From positions 27,517,992-27,581,991 of the forward strand of contig OY282560.1 in the NCBI GenBank assembly GCA_958295665.1: DNA of 64,000 nt. The letters run 5' to 3'. Positions within the stretch are counted from its first letter, which is position 1; each line of letters starts with the position of its first letter. Source of the stretch: Tipula vernalis. Taxonomy: Eukaryota > Arthropoda > Insecta > Diptera > Tipulidae. This document shows, one piece after another, positions 1 through 11,633 of the stretch. Under the pieces are notes generated by a model. That model ran no database searches and was not told where the DNA came from. It saw only the letters and a program-made list of their open reading frames with translations. The position numbers and the translations under genes are program-made.

Positions 1-2040
1 ATGGCATGCGATGTATAGAATGCAATAGCTCCTCTTTGTATAAAATACCGTCACTCAGTTTCTGCCATGAGAAGAGGCAGTGTTCGAATTTCATGCGTTT
101 TCCAAGTTCCGCTGCCCCAAAACTCTGCGCTATTGAATCTTTTTGCATATATTGTAAACAGAATAGGTTAGCAAAATATTAAATTAAATTACATATAGTA
201 TATACAATATATTAATTATAAATTTATAAATTAATTTTACAGAAATAAATGCTTAAAATTTTATTATTAACAGTTAATTTAGTAATAGGCAGAGGTACTT
301 GAAAAATTCATGCTACTACGCAGTTCGTGCAGCATTTCAATTCATATTTGATTTTATTTTAATTTTTGTTCTATTTTAATAGTTATGCAAATAATTTTTA
401 GTATTTATTGAATTTTATTTACAAATGATTTTTTACCTTAAACGAAATAATGTTCTTATTGTTTGGATTTCGAGGATGCCAGAGTGGCGTAATATTAAAA
501 AATTTAATTAAAATTTAAATAACACAAACGCTTGAACAGGAAGCTGGACAAGTGTTTAATTGCAAAAACTTAAACAAAGTATATAGATTTTCAGCGATAT
601 TAAAAAGCTAATCGATTAACACTCAAAGCAAATAAATGTAAACACATAATTTTAAGCATTATATTTGCCACGCGGTATACAACCTAAACTTTTTGTTTAA
701 TTTAATAAAAATAAAATACACTTACATTTTATTTTATTATATAGTTCACTTTCAAATTTTGATTTAAATATTTCATGTAATTTATCGACATCCGCCATAT
801 TAAAAATAAAAGATTAGCACTAATTTAAATTTAATATTAATTTATTTAAAAATATAAAATCTATATAAGTTCTGATTAAACGAACCACCACACTTTTCAC
901 GATTAAACGAACTATGGTGAAATTTTACCAAATCATAATGGCGATCACCTCGTTACTTAATCTTTGGTTGATTTCAATAATCTGCTAAGTTAATTTAGCA
1001 TAAAATAATAATTTTTACTTATCTGTTAAGTGAATTTGACACATAGATTTGTTAATTTATACTTATCATCTTAGTTAATATAGCAATACATATGTGGAAA
1101 AACATAAAATACTAACTTTTACTTATCTCTTAAGAGAATTTAACATATAGATATGTTATTTTACTTAATTGCTAAGTGAACTTAACACATAGATTTATTA
1201 GTTTACTTATCATCTTCTTTTAATTTTTCAAAAATCTTAACGATTAAAACGAACATTCGACAAGGAGCATCACAAATTCACAAACGAGACAATCTATACG
1301 AAAATCATCAGGAAGAACTTCGGAAAAACGAATTGTATGACGAACAAAATTAAAATTGTATTACATTTACATTCAAACATGTTTATTTAATAAACTTACA
1401 TACTTATAAGGAAATGAATATACACAAAGGAAAAGTTTTTTATTTTCAAAAGGCGCAATATTTTCGTAGTTATTGACGTAGTTATTCGATAAGCGAGGAT
1501 ATGTGCATTATATAAATATTTTTTAGAGCTAACTCGACTAGACCCACCAAATTTTTTAGGTCGAGTCGAGTTAACTAAAAGATGGCTCGACTCAGATTAT
1601 AGTAAAAGATAACCTATGTTAAAACCAGGTTGAACGCTAAGCATAAACGTAATAAATGATGAAAAAATAATAATTCTTGAATGTTCGAACGTTCGAATTT
1701 TCAATCCAATCACGTTTAAAAAATTCAATTAAAACTGTTTCCAGAAAAAAAACTTAAAAGCGTCCTTTTACAAGAAATATTAAATGATTATTTCAACTCG
1801 GTTTCAACCTTATTTGAACTCGACCCTATTTTAACACTGCAGCATATACACCCAAAAAGATAACTACAAAATGATCCAAAGTTAACTAAAAGATGACACG
1901 ACCCCGAGCATAAACGTACTAACGGCTTGCCTTGGGTGTCATTTTTTTCGTGGCGTCGCATTCGCATATCGATTGTTGAGAGAGTGGAAAAAACACAATG
2001 GTACATTCGAGAAAAAAATTTACATATGTCGTGCTATCGG
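1..2040. other. AT-rich stretch with no recognised gene
   Basis: I see no supported coding region. At about 945-1210 there is an irregular array in which a unit of roughly 45-50 bp recurs, each copy holding a TTTACTTATC-like start followed by a short AAGT-rich palindrome and ACATAGAT. This is degenerate tandem repeat material. The remainder is unremarkable AT-rich intergenic or intronic DNA. Confidence 0.5.
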
Positions 2041-2047
2041 ATTTTTC

Positions 2048-2227
2048 CACTCTCTATACGCGCTCATTATTGATTGATTGATTGATTGATTGTGAGTGTA
2101 CGGCCAAGCATTATAGCAAGTCTCCCGGACTCCCGGGCACACACCGTACACCCGTTTACACATAACAAAACCGAAGGATAGGATAGGATTATTAGTTGGG
2201 ACAGACTCGACCCGGTTACAGACACCA
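2048..2227 (+). repeat. Diverged duplicated block, copy A
   Basis: A block starting GAGTGTACGGCC and ending in GGTTACAGACACCA is repeated with many substitutions at 2779-2913. In this copy the flanking string CTCTCTATACGCGCTC (about 2050) precedes the block, after a short (GATT)n run. In the second copy it follows the block. That circular permutation suggests that both are remnants of a tandem repeat with a unit of about 160 bp. Confidence 0.75.
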
Positions 2228-2458
2228 ATGCGATCGATAGTTAGTAAATAGACGGCACAAAAGACAACACAATCTAACTACATTTTTAGATGATCATTTC
2301 TCTGGAATCCAGGGCCGGATACTCAGTACTCCCTAAACCTAAATTAAAAATTATTAATGTTGTAATTTCCCCCTTTTCGCCTTTCATTAATTTACCTGAT
2401 AAAATAATTAAAAAAATCTAAAATTACTAAGTTAAAATTATAATTATAATTACAATTA

Positions 2459-2697
2459 CAGTAGAACTCGCTTATAGCGAACACTCAAGGGACACAATTT
2501 TGTTCACTATAGCCGGGTGTTCATTTTAATCAAATATTCGTTTACGTTTATAAACGTAGTTCTTTGTTTGTAGTGTATAAGAAAAAATAAGTGTTCGTGC
2601 AAATTCAAGGCACACAACCATGTATATGACAAAACTGTATGATCATTATAAGCTTTTGTTCGTTATATACATGGTTTGGTATAAACGGATTCTAATG
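2459..2697. mobile_element. pogo-like MITE, 239 bp
   Basis: The left end reads CAGTAGAACTCGCTTATA and the reverse complement of the right end reads CATTAGAATCCGTTTATA. The two agree at 18 of the first 24 positions. TA dinucleotides lie immediately outside both ends (2457-2458 and 2698-2699). Terminal repeats beginning CAGT and a TA target duplication are the known signature of pogo/Tigger elements of the Tc1-mariner superfamily. The interior is too short to encode a transposase and no open frame is seen, so this is a non-autonomous copy. Confidence 0.65.
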
Positions 2698-2778
2698 TAT
2701 TATAAAAACATCATTATAACAAAATAAAGATAGATTTAAATAAAATAAAGTTGAAATTAAACTTTCATGATTTATTAT

Positions 2779-2935
2779 GAGTGTACGACCAAGCATCATA
2801 GCAGGATCTCCCAAACTCCCGGGCCCATGCCGTATATCCGTACACATATAACAATACCGAAGGATTGGATAGGATTATTAGTTGGGACAGACTCGACCCG
2901 GTTACAGACACCACTCTCTATACGCGCTCATTATG
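2779..2935 (+). repeat. Diverged duplicated block, copy B
   Basis: Second copy of the block at 2093-2227, starting GAGTGTACGACC. It runs without a break into CTCTCTATACGCGCTC, the string that lies in front of copy A. The pogo-like MITE sits between the two copies. Confidence 0.75.
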
Positions 2936-3062
2936 ATAATAAATAAAATAAAAGTAAAAATCGAATTTCAGGGTGGTCCAACCGGGATAGGCAAGCTACG
3001 CAAACCAGGATAAGCAAATCAGTTTTAAATTAAATTAACGTTTTAAATTAGTCGCCCTTGTT

Positions 3063-3199
3063 CTTCACGAGTAAGTTATAATTAATAAAAAAAAACGATT
3101 TTTTTGAAAATTTGTGTTTTACTTTTCCAATATTGTTAAATTGAGAATGCTTATTTGCTAATATGACGTGGCACGGTTAGGTTAACTTAACAATAAATT
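3063..3199 (+). repeat. Direct repeat of about 135 bp, copy 1
   Basis: A segment with an AAAAACGATTTTTTTGAAAA core, then a TTTACTTTTCCAAT string and a GTTAGGTTAACTTAAC end, recurs at 3318-3452 with scattered changes. It is a local duplication with a spacing of about 255 bp. No coding content is seen. Confidence 0.7.
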
Positions 3200-3317
3200 A
3201 ATGTTAATTTTACTATTTAGCTTTCCATAAATCCGAGGAGCTACTAAATTAATTTATCATGCCGATAAGTAAATTCTAGATTTAGATGTTGTGACATTAT
3301 CCTAGCACCATGTTAAC

Positions 3318-3452
3318 TTCACGTAAGTTTATATTAACAAAGAAAAACGATTTTTTTTTTGAAAATTTTAATTTTACTTTTCCAATTTTGTTAAATTGAC
3401 AATGCTTATGCTAATATGACTTGGCATGATTAGGTTAACTTAACAAAAATTT
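3318..3452 (+). repeat. Direct repeat of about 135 bp, copy 2
   Basis: Partner of 3063-3199, with the same order of motifs (ACGATTTTTT, TTTACTTTTCCAAT, TTAGGTTAACTTAAC). Confidence 0.7.
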
Positions 3453-3459
3453 AAGTTGA

Positions 3460-6400
3460 TTCAACAATTCTAAGTTTACTTAGCGCAAGTACATACATTT
3501 TTTTTTGCGTGTAAGTTGATATTTTTACATTTTTAAAAATTCTAATTTTTAAATTTATCGACTTATTAAAATTCTTAAATGCTTCTTTGAGCAATTTCGG
3601 AACCGGTTTTTAATGCTTGTATAAATTGTTTTCAATTCTAATTTCACTCACTTTGACAGAAGCTATTTGTTCTAAGGTTACCTGACCAGCTAAAAATTTT
3701 TTAATTGTGAAGTCATCCACGACAAGGTGCAAGCATGGTGCTAGTAAATTTCTTAAATTGTAATAAAACGACATGTCGCGACTTGCTGACTCCATAAATT
3801 GTATATATTGAACCCCAGTTTGTTATTGTATCGCTTTCTTTTCTTCGTTCTCTATGGTCGGGTGCACACAGTATATAGCAAAAAGTAAAAACAACCGAAT
3901 TTTTTACGGAATAAAATCGAAAAAATAACAAATATTTTCTTGGATAAAATCAAATCATAAAATTCACAAATATTTATAATTAAAATTAAAAATTTAATTA
4001 CTTAACCAATAAAGTGTGTGTGTGTATTTCTAAGATCAGCAAATCGAAAATAAACAACAATAACAACGTTACGCCGCCAAATACTACATTCTTCCAAGTT
4101 TTTTTTGTTATTTATCTTAAAAATATTTGTTTACCAAAAATTTTGTATTTTTTTTAATTAATTTTAATTTTACTCATATAAAACAAATATTTTTAATTTT
4201 TTCAAAATCGTTAAAAAATTTTCACTCTAAAAAAAACATGTTTTTGTTGTTTTATGTTTTATGTCCAGATTGCTTTCTATATCGCGCGCATACGCTTGTG
4301 TACGCGCGCGCGGTATTTCCGTGCGGTTTATGATGGAGAATACAAATCAAATAGCAACTAACTATGTTATACAGCCAATTGGTACATAACATGTCAAGAT
4401 AAATTAAATTCGGTGAAAGCTAAAGTAATAAAAACTTAAAGATGTTTAAAACGTTTTTTTTTTTTTTAACGTTTAAGATGATTGGATTTGGCCAATATCC
4501 AAATTAGTTAAATCGAGAATTGGTTGTTTGATTTAAAAACCGTTTACACATTGAAGTGTGATGATAATCATAACAATAATAATAAATGTATGTAGCTATT
4601 TATGTCCAGAATCCAATTCAATATCGAACTATTTTGCGCAATTTATTGATTTTTGATTGTAAAAAAAAAAAAAAGTGAAATTTCCTTCATGTTTAAATCA
4701 AACATTTCAAATATTTGAAAAGTGCCGGGTTGAGTGAAAGGCGCACACATTAATTGATGTACGCGCCGACGGTTTTTTTTTTTTTTTTTTGATGATGGGT
4801 CATTAATTTTTGTGTCTAGCTGTTTGTTTATATAATTACGAAATGTTCTCAATTTCAATTTATTTTTTTTGTTTCTCGTATTGGGGGGATGTGGCAAGAT
4901 GGATGTTGCAAAGAAAATTATTGTAAACAACTTGTTGTTGTGCATCAAATTTTACTTTCTGTTTACTTGCTGCGAGAGCAAAAAGTGGTAAATTTTGAAA
5001 AATGTATCCTTCAATTTAATTAGACCTTGTAGATGGTAATAAAGAGTCAAAATTCGCATGTTTACGCGGATAAGTCAACGAACGTCCTCCGATATTTCAG
5101 AATTTGAGTAAACTAAAACGATTTTTCGTTTGATCGAAATAAAATAAATTTAGGCAAAACACACAGTCAAACATATTGCGCAGTCCTTCAGCCTTGCCAG
5201 ACAATAAACAAGAAAAGATATGCTGATTTTGTGGTTTAAAAGCTTTCGTTAGCCTGCAAACTTTAGATTCAGAACCCATGCTTATAAAGAAATATTTGCA
5301 AGACCGTCATCACCCTGCCCTTCGTTTACCTATCTCGTTTATATGTTGTCTTGATACTATGTACATAATGTATAGTTATATGTGTATAGGAAACAAGTTA
5401 CAATATACTCTTTTATACTATGTATATATGACACGTTCTACGACTCTGACCGGTAACAAATTTAAGTGTGAGTTGAAGTAGTCCAATATAATTATTGTTC
5501 AGCTTGTCCATTTGACTGTGGGAGATAGGGTGGAGAATTTGTTAATTTAATTATTATGGCTGTTACAAAACGTTTTAAATTTAAAACTATTAAACAGAGA
5601 ACCAATAAATCGTGACTAATTTGAAACTGAATCCAAGACTTGCAAAAATATTTAATAGATTTTCAATGACACTTGATGCATTCGTAAGGTTCATTTGCAC
5701 CATATCGACATATTTTGATTATGAATCGACAAAAAGTAGAAACATTTTTCCTCCGAAATAGGAACAACCTATATTAACACGCCACATGGGAAACTTACAC
5801 TTTGTCCATTTTAAGCGAACAATTTCAACACCAGGAATATTTTGAGACTGTTGACAAATAAGACAGCGCTTTTGAAACCGTTGCGATCATTTTTATTTTG
5901 AATCATGGCGGCATGATTTTCATGCCACAATTTTAAACATTGCAATTTTCAAGACTCTGGGATTATTAACCGACTTCTATAAAATAAACAATCATCTTCA
6001 ATATTAAGTCTAACCTGCCCATTGCTGTAGCCTATAGCTATTGCTATGAACGGAGTATACTTTTTTGGGTTAAATATTTCCTGCAGGCTTTAATGGAAAT
6101 TACAAATTTTTTTCCTAACAAATATTTCTGAAATTGTTTTACGCCTAAGGTTACTGCTAGTAGAAGCTATGGGTAACCTCGCTCAGCTGAGGAGAGCGTG
6201 CTTGACGCGAACATTATTGGGTTTTCAACCCCGTCTTCCAAATATCATAATACGCAACCGACTCAACGCGGATTAGCATCAGTTGATAAAAATATAAAGG
6301 GGTGAAACCTAATAAGGTGATCAGAACTTCGGTCTTCATTAATTCAACTCGCAAATCAATCCTAAAATGAACCTCGTTGAATTTCATCATAACTGAGAAA
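3460..6400. other. Intergenic or intronic DNA without recognised genes
   Basis: There are several poly-T/poly-A runs (about 4455, 4660, 4774) and an alternating CG/TG tract at about 4282-4314. The short open frames here are compositionally simple and show no recognisable domain, so none is called as a gene. Confidence 0.5.
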
Positions 6401-6413
6401 TACGCAAGTGCCA

Positions 6414-6505
6414 TCGTACTTGGCCGTATTCCAGAAATTCCTCCAAAAATCATTTTAGAATCCAATTTCTATCGCGGAAGTCAAATTTCACTAAAAATTG
6501 GCAAT
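6414..6505 (-). repeat. Dispersed 108-bp satellite unit (partial)
   Basis: Contains AAAATCATTTTAGAATCC preceded by a TTGGCCGTATTCCAGAA segment, matching the tandem units at 23053-23360. It sits at the left edge of the large foldback. Confidence 0.7.
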
Positions 6506-6639
6506 TCATTTAATTTGCTTAAGGTTTAATTTGAAATGTAAAAGGTTCAATTTGAGGTTTGAGATATTAAAAGTGACGTTTCTTAAGTCTTAAACATGCA
6601 TAAAAACACTAACTTTATTTTATAGATTGCTCAACTGCT

Positions 6640-7940
6640 CACTAAACACTGGTCCAACACCATCTCAACCCCAATTCAACCCGCAAACGACCCCCAATTC
6701 AACCCAGAACCCAACCGCAAACTCTTTTTCAACTCAATCCTTAGACGAGCATATATAAAAAATTGGTCAAGTGCTCACTATATCTAAACTAACCCCAACT
6801 CAACTCTGACCCCTATTTTAACCTTCAACTCAACCCCAAACTCAATACCCAACTCAATATTCAAACCAGCACATATAAAAAATTGTTAAATATTTTTATA
6901 ACCAGGTGTTTTGGGTCAATTCGTATAGCAGGTACCCGACTCTCTTGACGTACAGGTTGCAAAAGCTTTTCAAATCTCGACCATCCAGAAAGACGGACGG
7001 ACATTTTTTTTTTTTGCTTTTTTAGACTCATGGTCTTTCAAAAAAGATTTCAATACTTTGGTCTTTTTAGACCGAACTAATTATTGGTTTTGGCGGCTGA
7101 AAAACTCCAAAATGGCCAAACAAGCGGAGCATCTTGATATACATAGATGATTGTACAAGATAAGTAATTTTGAAGAGAAATTGGATTAAAATGCCCATAT
7201 TAATTCAAAAGCCCTAAAAATGACTGAAGTCGTTGAACGTTAGCATCGAATTTGGTTCCGTATGGTCGGATTCCATCACCCGAAATAATATGGCCAATTT
7301 ATTTGAGTGAGTTTTGAAGGAATCACTTCGGTCACAAAAGACCAAAATATTGAAATCATGTCAAAAATTACGAAAAATTTGGTTGGTCCAAAGCCATTTT
7401 TCTCCACGTTTTAAAAGCCCATGAGTCTAAAAAAGCGAAAACAAAAAAAATGTCCGTCCGTCTGTCTGGACGTCTGGATGTCTGGATTACTATAGCCATG
7501 GTATCCCGAGAACGGCTTGTACGATTTGAAATTTTTTTCGCCAATCTGTTTCTATGGTCAAGGTGGAGATTTGAAAAGCTTTTGGAAACTGTACGTCAAG
7601 AGGGTGTGGTACCTGCCATACGAATTGGCCCAAACACCTGGTTATATAAAAATATTTACGAATTTTTAATTTATGCCGGTTTCATTATTAAATTTGGCGT
7701 TGATTTGCATGTTAAGTTAGGAGTCAATTTGCGGGTTGAGTTGAAGTTGAGTTAGAGTTGAGTTGGGGTTGGATGTGATGTAGTGAGTTGTTCACCAATT
7801 TTTTATATATGCTGGTTTAAGGATTGAGTTTGGCGTAGAGTTTGCGTTTACGATTAAGTTGGGTTACGTTTGCAAGTTGAATTAGGGTTGAGTTACGGTT
7901 TAGTTGGGGTTGGATTGGGGTTTGGATTAGGACCAAAAAA
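6640..7940. repeat. Large foldback with degenerate GTTGAGTTGGG arms, copy 1
   Basis: The left arm (about 6640-7040) is an irregular array of AACTCAACCCC-like words, then a segment holding CCAGGTGTTTTGGG, a CGTACAG motif and GACGGACGGACA. The right arm (about 7420-7930) carries the same features inverted: TGTCCGTCCGTC, a CTGTACGTC motif, CCCAAACACCTGG, then GTTGAGTTGGGG-like words. Further inward, ACTCATGG and CCATGAGT pair as well. The element can form a hairpin more than 1 kb long. The open frame at 7450-7755 is part of the repeat and has no recognisable domain. A related copy lies at 38110-39740. Confidence 0.75.
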
Positions 7941-7970
7941 GTTGTCCGTTGTAGTGAGTATTTTCAATGC

Positions 7971-8140
7971 AAATGGGATTCTTAAATGATTTTTAGATAA
8001 AGTTCTGGAATATGGCCGATTAGGACGTAACTTGACTATTTCTTAACGAATTTGAGTGAAATGTGACGTCTGCCATCGAAATGGGATTCTAAATTGATTT
8101 ATGGATTCAGTTCTGGAATAGGGCCATCCTGATTGGCCAT
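7971..8140 (+). repeat. Dispersed 108-bp satellite, about 1.5 units
   Basis: AAATGGGATTCT followed by TTCTGGAATATGGCC and GAAATGTGACG, then a second GAAATGGGATTCT. This is the opposite orientation to the units at 6414 and 23053. Confidence 0.7.
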
Positions 8141-8159
8141 ACATATAATTTGCTAAAGT

Positions 8160-8325
8160 TTCAATTTGAAGTATGATGGTATAATGGTATGATGGTTTGT
8201 AAATAAGCAGGGTTTGATGGTGATGGCAATGGTGATGATGGTAAGATGATGATAATGGTGTGATGGTATGATGGTATGGTGGTGTGATGGTATGATGGTA
8301 TGATAGTATGTTGCTATGATGATGT
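8160..8325 (+). repeat. (ATGGTATG)n-like minisatellite
   Basis: Imperfect repeats of TGATGGTATGATGG with interruptions. Low-complexity tract. Confidence 0.8.
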
Positions 8326-8329
8326 GAGT

Positions 8330-9540
8330 TGAGCAGAGGGTTAAAATTTGGTTCGAGCTAAGTTGAGTTGAAGTTGAGTTAGGATTTAGTTAGCTTGCAT
8401 TGGTGTTAAGTGAGTTGTTCGGTTGGGGAATTATTTAAGAGTTTATTTGGATTAAGGGTTTTTTTGGATTTACTTTGGGTTAAGGGTTGATTTGGGGTTG
8501 ATGTGGTGATTAGCGCGAAATTTGGTGATTGCGTTAAGGATTATGTTGGGATTGAGATGGAGGTTGATTTGTATATTGAGGTGGAGGTTGACCTGAAGAT
8601 TGACTTAAGAGATTCATTTCGGGGTTGATTTGTGAGTTGAATAATTCAAAACCGAAGTTCTGACCACCTCTTGAGGTTTCAGCCCTTTATATATTATACA
8701 TTTCGAAATATTTCAAGTAAATTCAACTTTCAACTAAAATTTCCTTCCCTTGTAGATCCACCTGCTAAAATGTTATCCAAATAACATTTAACATTTTTGA
8801 TATAATTTAAAATCACAATTAATTATAATCTTTTGCATATTTCAAATTAATTCTATAACCGCCTTTTAATCCTTGGCCTCCTATATGATAAATTAATAAG
8901 TTAATTAAGGGTGATCTTCAGGAGATACTGCTAAGAATCCAAATTTAGTTAGTTGCTTATGTCTTCTCGATTCTGTCTGGATTTCCTTGAATAACGGCCA
9001 TTCCCGATTCCTAAATAAATTCTGTTAGTATCAGTACGGTAATTAAATTATAGATGCACTGTCTCCCTTGAAATTTGACTGTGGCCACCTCTGCCTGGGA
9101 TATAGTGCAGTGCTATTTGCCCTATAAACAATTTAATCAAACACCACCATCCACCATGTTTATCTCAATGACCATCAATATATTACCCAACACCTTACTT
9201 CCACAGCGTATCACGAATAGATTGCTTAATACGACAGTCTCTAAAATCCCTACTTGACTCTCTGAAATAGATTAAATTTAGTAATTAAGTTTATTAAAAT
9301 ACGTCCTCATAAGTAAATGGACCCCGTTTGTTTAATTCCATGAAATAAGTCGCTGCTTTAGCCCTCCAAACCCACTGTTGCCTCTGGTGTTGGTTTGCTG
9401 ATAAAACTATTATTGCGTAGGTAGATGTTACAAACATGCCAAATTTCTAGAGTTGTGTGCTAATTAACTAACCTAACGACTCGTGACACTGATACTATAA
9501 ATAATCACTTAAAACTCCCTGCAGCCATACTAAACCACTT
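8330..9540. other. Degenerate GTTGAG-type repeat tail, then unassigned DNA
   Basis: About 8330-8640 continues with GTTGAGTT/GGGGTTGA words, apparently an outer extension of the foldback right arm. From 8650 to 9540 I see no gene. Small open frames there lack any recognisable domain. Confidence 0.4.
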
Positions 9541-9549
9541 TAGCAACTT

Positions 9550-10122
9550 ACCGTAGCTCAATACGAGATGATAGGTAAGGCACAAATTCATTAGGCGGTC
9601 TGCCATAATATCCCAAATCTTGTTGAAATGTATCATACCAGTTAAAGCAAGGACGCCATAGTTTTTTTTGACCAGCACTGTATTTTAAGGCGGCTTGAAG
9701 TATATGGGTTGATCCGCAACGGTAAATATGCCGCCAATAGTTAATTCATTGGACCTTGACTCGTTTAGTTATTATTTTGCCATCCAGAATTTCCTTAATT
9801 TTCTGCCTTTTGGTGCTGGGTTTGTCAATGCTAAACTGGAGTAACTTTCCTACGAAAGACAGTTCACATGTTCTTAACCACCGTTGATTTGCATAAGTAA
9901 GGGAGGTATGCAGACTGTAGAGTCTGGCGCTCTGATGAGTACGGTGCATTTCTGGGGATTTATCTTAAGCCCCGCGATCTCTAATCCATTTATTAACTCA
10001 CTGAGGATTGGTGCCAAGCTTTTCGGGTCGCGGGTAATAAACTCAGAGGAAGCTGCGAGGTACCACTCTGATTTAATCGAAGTACTGGAAACTGATCAGC
10101 CACTGTTATCAACACTTCATCC
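9550..10122 (-). pseudogene. LINE reverse transcriptase, C-terminal part (split by a Gypsy element)
   Basis: Reading the - strand from 10122, one frame gives a DEVLI segment where the catalytic ADD block of a non-LTR reverse transcriptase would be expected. A second frame gives a helix with GLEIAGLKINPQKC, the typical strand after the catalytic block in LINE polymerases. Farther on (about 9700-9560) another frame gives STHILQAALKYSAGQ and WYDTFQQDLGYYG. Stops and frame changes separate these, so the copy is dead. The matching N-terminal part (endonuclease and RT fingers) lies at 14012-14780 on the same strand. The LTR element 10123-14011 separates the two. The clade is not assigned. Confidence 0.7.
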
Positions 10123-10300
10123 AATATTTAATTTATTATTTAGGAATTACACAACTTTATTTGAGAACACAACTTTATGGAATGGCATTTATATTGGAAT
10201 GCATGGGGACTTTTGTGTTTTTATTATACAAGCAATATAGAAATTTTGTCAGTATAAAGATTAGTGTGTTTTACGTTAAATATGAAAATGAGATATAACA
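10123..10300 (-). repeat. 3' LTR of Gypsy-type element 1 (truncated at its outer end)
   Basis: Nearly identical to 13835-14011. The element-internal boundary reads ATATAACA on +, i.e. TGTTATAT in element sense. The polypurine tract lies directly next to it. The outer end lacks the last nucleotides present in the 5' LTR copy. Confidence 0.8.
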
Positions 10301-10316
10301 GCTCCTCCTTTTGAAA
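10301..10316 (-). promoter_or_regulatory. Polypurine tract of Gypsy-type element 1
   Basis: In element sense the bases just before the 3' LTR read TTCAAAAGGAGGAGC, a purine run in the position where plus-strand DNA synthesis is primed in LTR retrotransposons. Confidence 0.6.
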
Positions 10317-10324
10317 CTAGGACA

Positions 10325-10885
10325 TTATAAATCCAAGCGTACAGTTTTGTTTTTTGGTCGCGTTGATCTTCTCAGGATTAAAACTGGCGTATCGGTCTCA
10401 GTGGATAGAACTGCAATGGACGTCGATGGTTCTTCGATCTCCATGGTGCTCGGAGATGGATTTGTTTCGTTTGTTTCCAATCTAGCCATAGTTGGATCCT
10501 CCATGGGTAACGTCCCAGTCTCCTTTTGCGGTGTAGGTACCATAAAGTTGTTGAATTGTATCTTTTTGTTACTATCGGAAGTTTGGGTGTTATCGGTGCT
10601 TGACTCGTCAGACATTGATCTCGAAACTGAACTTCTTGGGCGAAGCTGGTTTTGGTGTCTTCTCCATACACCAAGATTTGTTTCTACCAAATACAACTTG
10701 GTTTGCTAGACATGCCCTCTTGATGAGTAGTCTCTTGCGTAAACTGGAACATTTGTTTTGAATGTATTTGACCCTTCGAATTTCCCCCGCTCTATCCTAG
10801 GTAAAATGGTAGTTAACAATGTCCTCGGTTGGCGTCCATGGAGTAACTCAGCTGGCGATTGATGACTCATTTATTTTACAGAGGA
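10325..10885 (-). pseudogene. Integrase C-terminal remnant of Gypsy-type element 1
   Basis: On - from about 10880, one frame gives SPAELLHGRQPRTLL, a block known from the end of Gypsy-type integrases, followed by a basic and Ser/Thr-rich tail (10696-10325) ending in a RRSTRPKNK segment. This part normally binds DNA or chromatin. The upstream HHCC and DDE modules are absent: the RNase H/connection part of pol ends at about 10897 and jumps straight to this C-terminal block. The deletion removes the catalytic residues needed for integration. Confidence 0.7.
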
Positions 10886-10896
10886 TTCGATTAGAT

Positions 10897-11633
10897 TTAG
10901 TTTGTTTTCCGACTCTCGGAATTTATTAGATAATCATCAAGTAATGATTGATACTCGTCGTCCACAATATAACAAGCCTGTTCGCTAGCATCAAACCAGG
11001 TGTCTGGACTACAAGGCAGTCGTGAGAGTACGTCTGCATTTCCGTTGTGATGTGTTGGTTTGTAAATAATTTTGTACTCATATCCCATCAAAATAATAGT
11101 CCATCATTGTAATATATTAATAGAGTGTACCGGGAGTTGTTTGTTTAGGTGGAATAAGGAGATAAGTGGTTTGTGATCCGTCATCAACTCAAATTTGCGT
11201 CCTTGCAAATATTGGTTAAATTTGGTCATTCCATAAATAATTGAGAGGGCCTCCTTCTCAATTTGTGAATATTACTGTTGTGTTTTGTTTAGGGTTTTCG
11301 AAGCGAAAACGATCGGGTGCTCTGAACCGTCTGGATATCGATGGGAAATAACAGCTCCAACATCATAGGCGGATGCATCCGTGGCTAGGATGATCGGATA
11401 ATCTTGCCGGAAATGTGCCAGTAGATCCGCATTCATTATTGCAACTTTTAATTTTTTAAATGATTCCTCTTGTAGTTCTGTCCACTGAAAATTGACATTC
11501 TTGCCTCTGAGATGGTTTAGAAGGGCGGCTAGCTGTGAAAAATTACTGATGAATTTATTATAATAATTAATTTTTCCTATACATGATTCCACTTCTTTTA
11601 CATTTTGTGGGCGCGATACATTTTTTATAGCCT
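10897..11633 (-). pseudogene. RNase H and connection domains of Gypsy-type element 1
   Basis: The frame 11592-11272 contains CIGKINYYNKFI (connection after RT) and ILATDASAYDVGAV with HPIVFASKTLN, the hallmark start of Gypsy RNase H with the first catalytic Asp in the TDAS motif. After a stop, 11091-10897 gives a YKIIYKPTHHNGNADVLSR-like block: the HxxNxxADxLSR motif at the end of RNase H is present. The two parts lie in different frames with stops between them. This domain would degrade RNA in the RNA:DNA hybrid during reverse transcription. Confidence 0.8.

Noticed and set aside
4643..4948. 101-residue - strand frame rich in Lys, Phe and Asn
   Set aside because: Made largely of poly-T/poly-A runs; no recognisable motif.
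7450..7755. 101-residue + strand open frame
   Set aside because: Lies wholly in the foldback repeat; the homologous stretch at 38.7-38.9 kb does not preserve the same frame.
10104..10122. TGTTATCAACACTTCATCC as the outer end of the left LTR
   Set aside because: The other LTR lacks this sequence, and on - it reads as LINE RT (DEVLI), so it is flanking LINE DNA.
10311..10709. 132-residue + strand open frame opposite the integrase tail
   Set aside because: Antisense shadow of the Gypsy-type element 1 C-terminal sequence, which has the recognisable - strand motifs.
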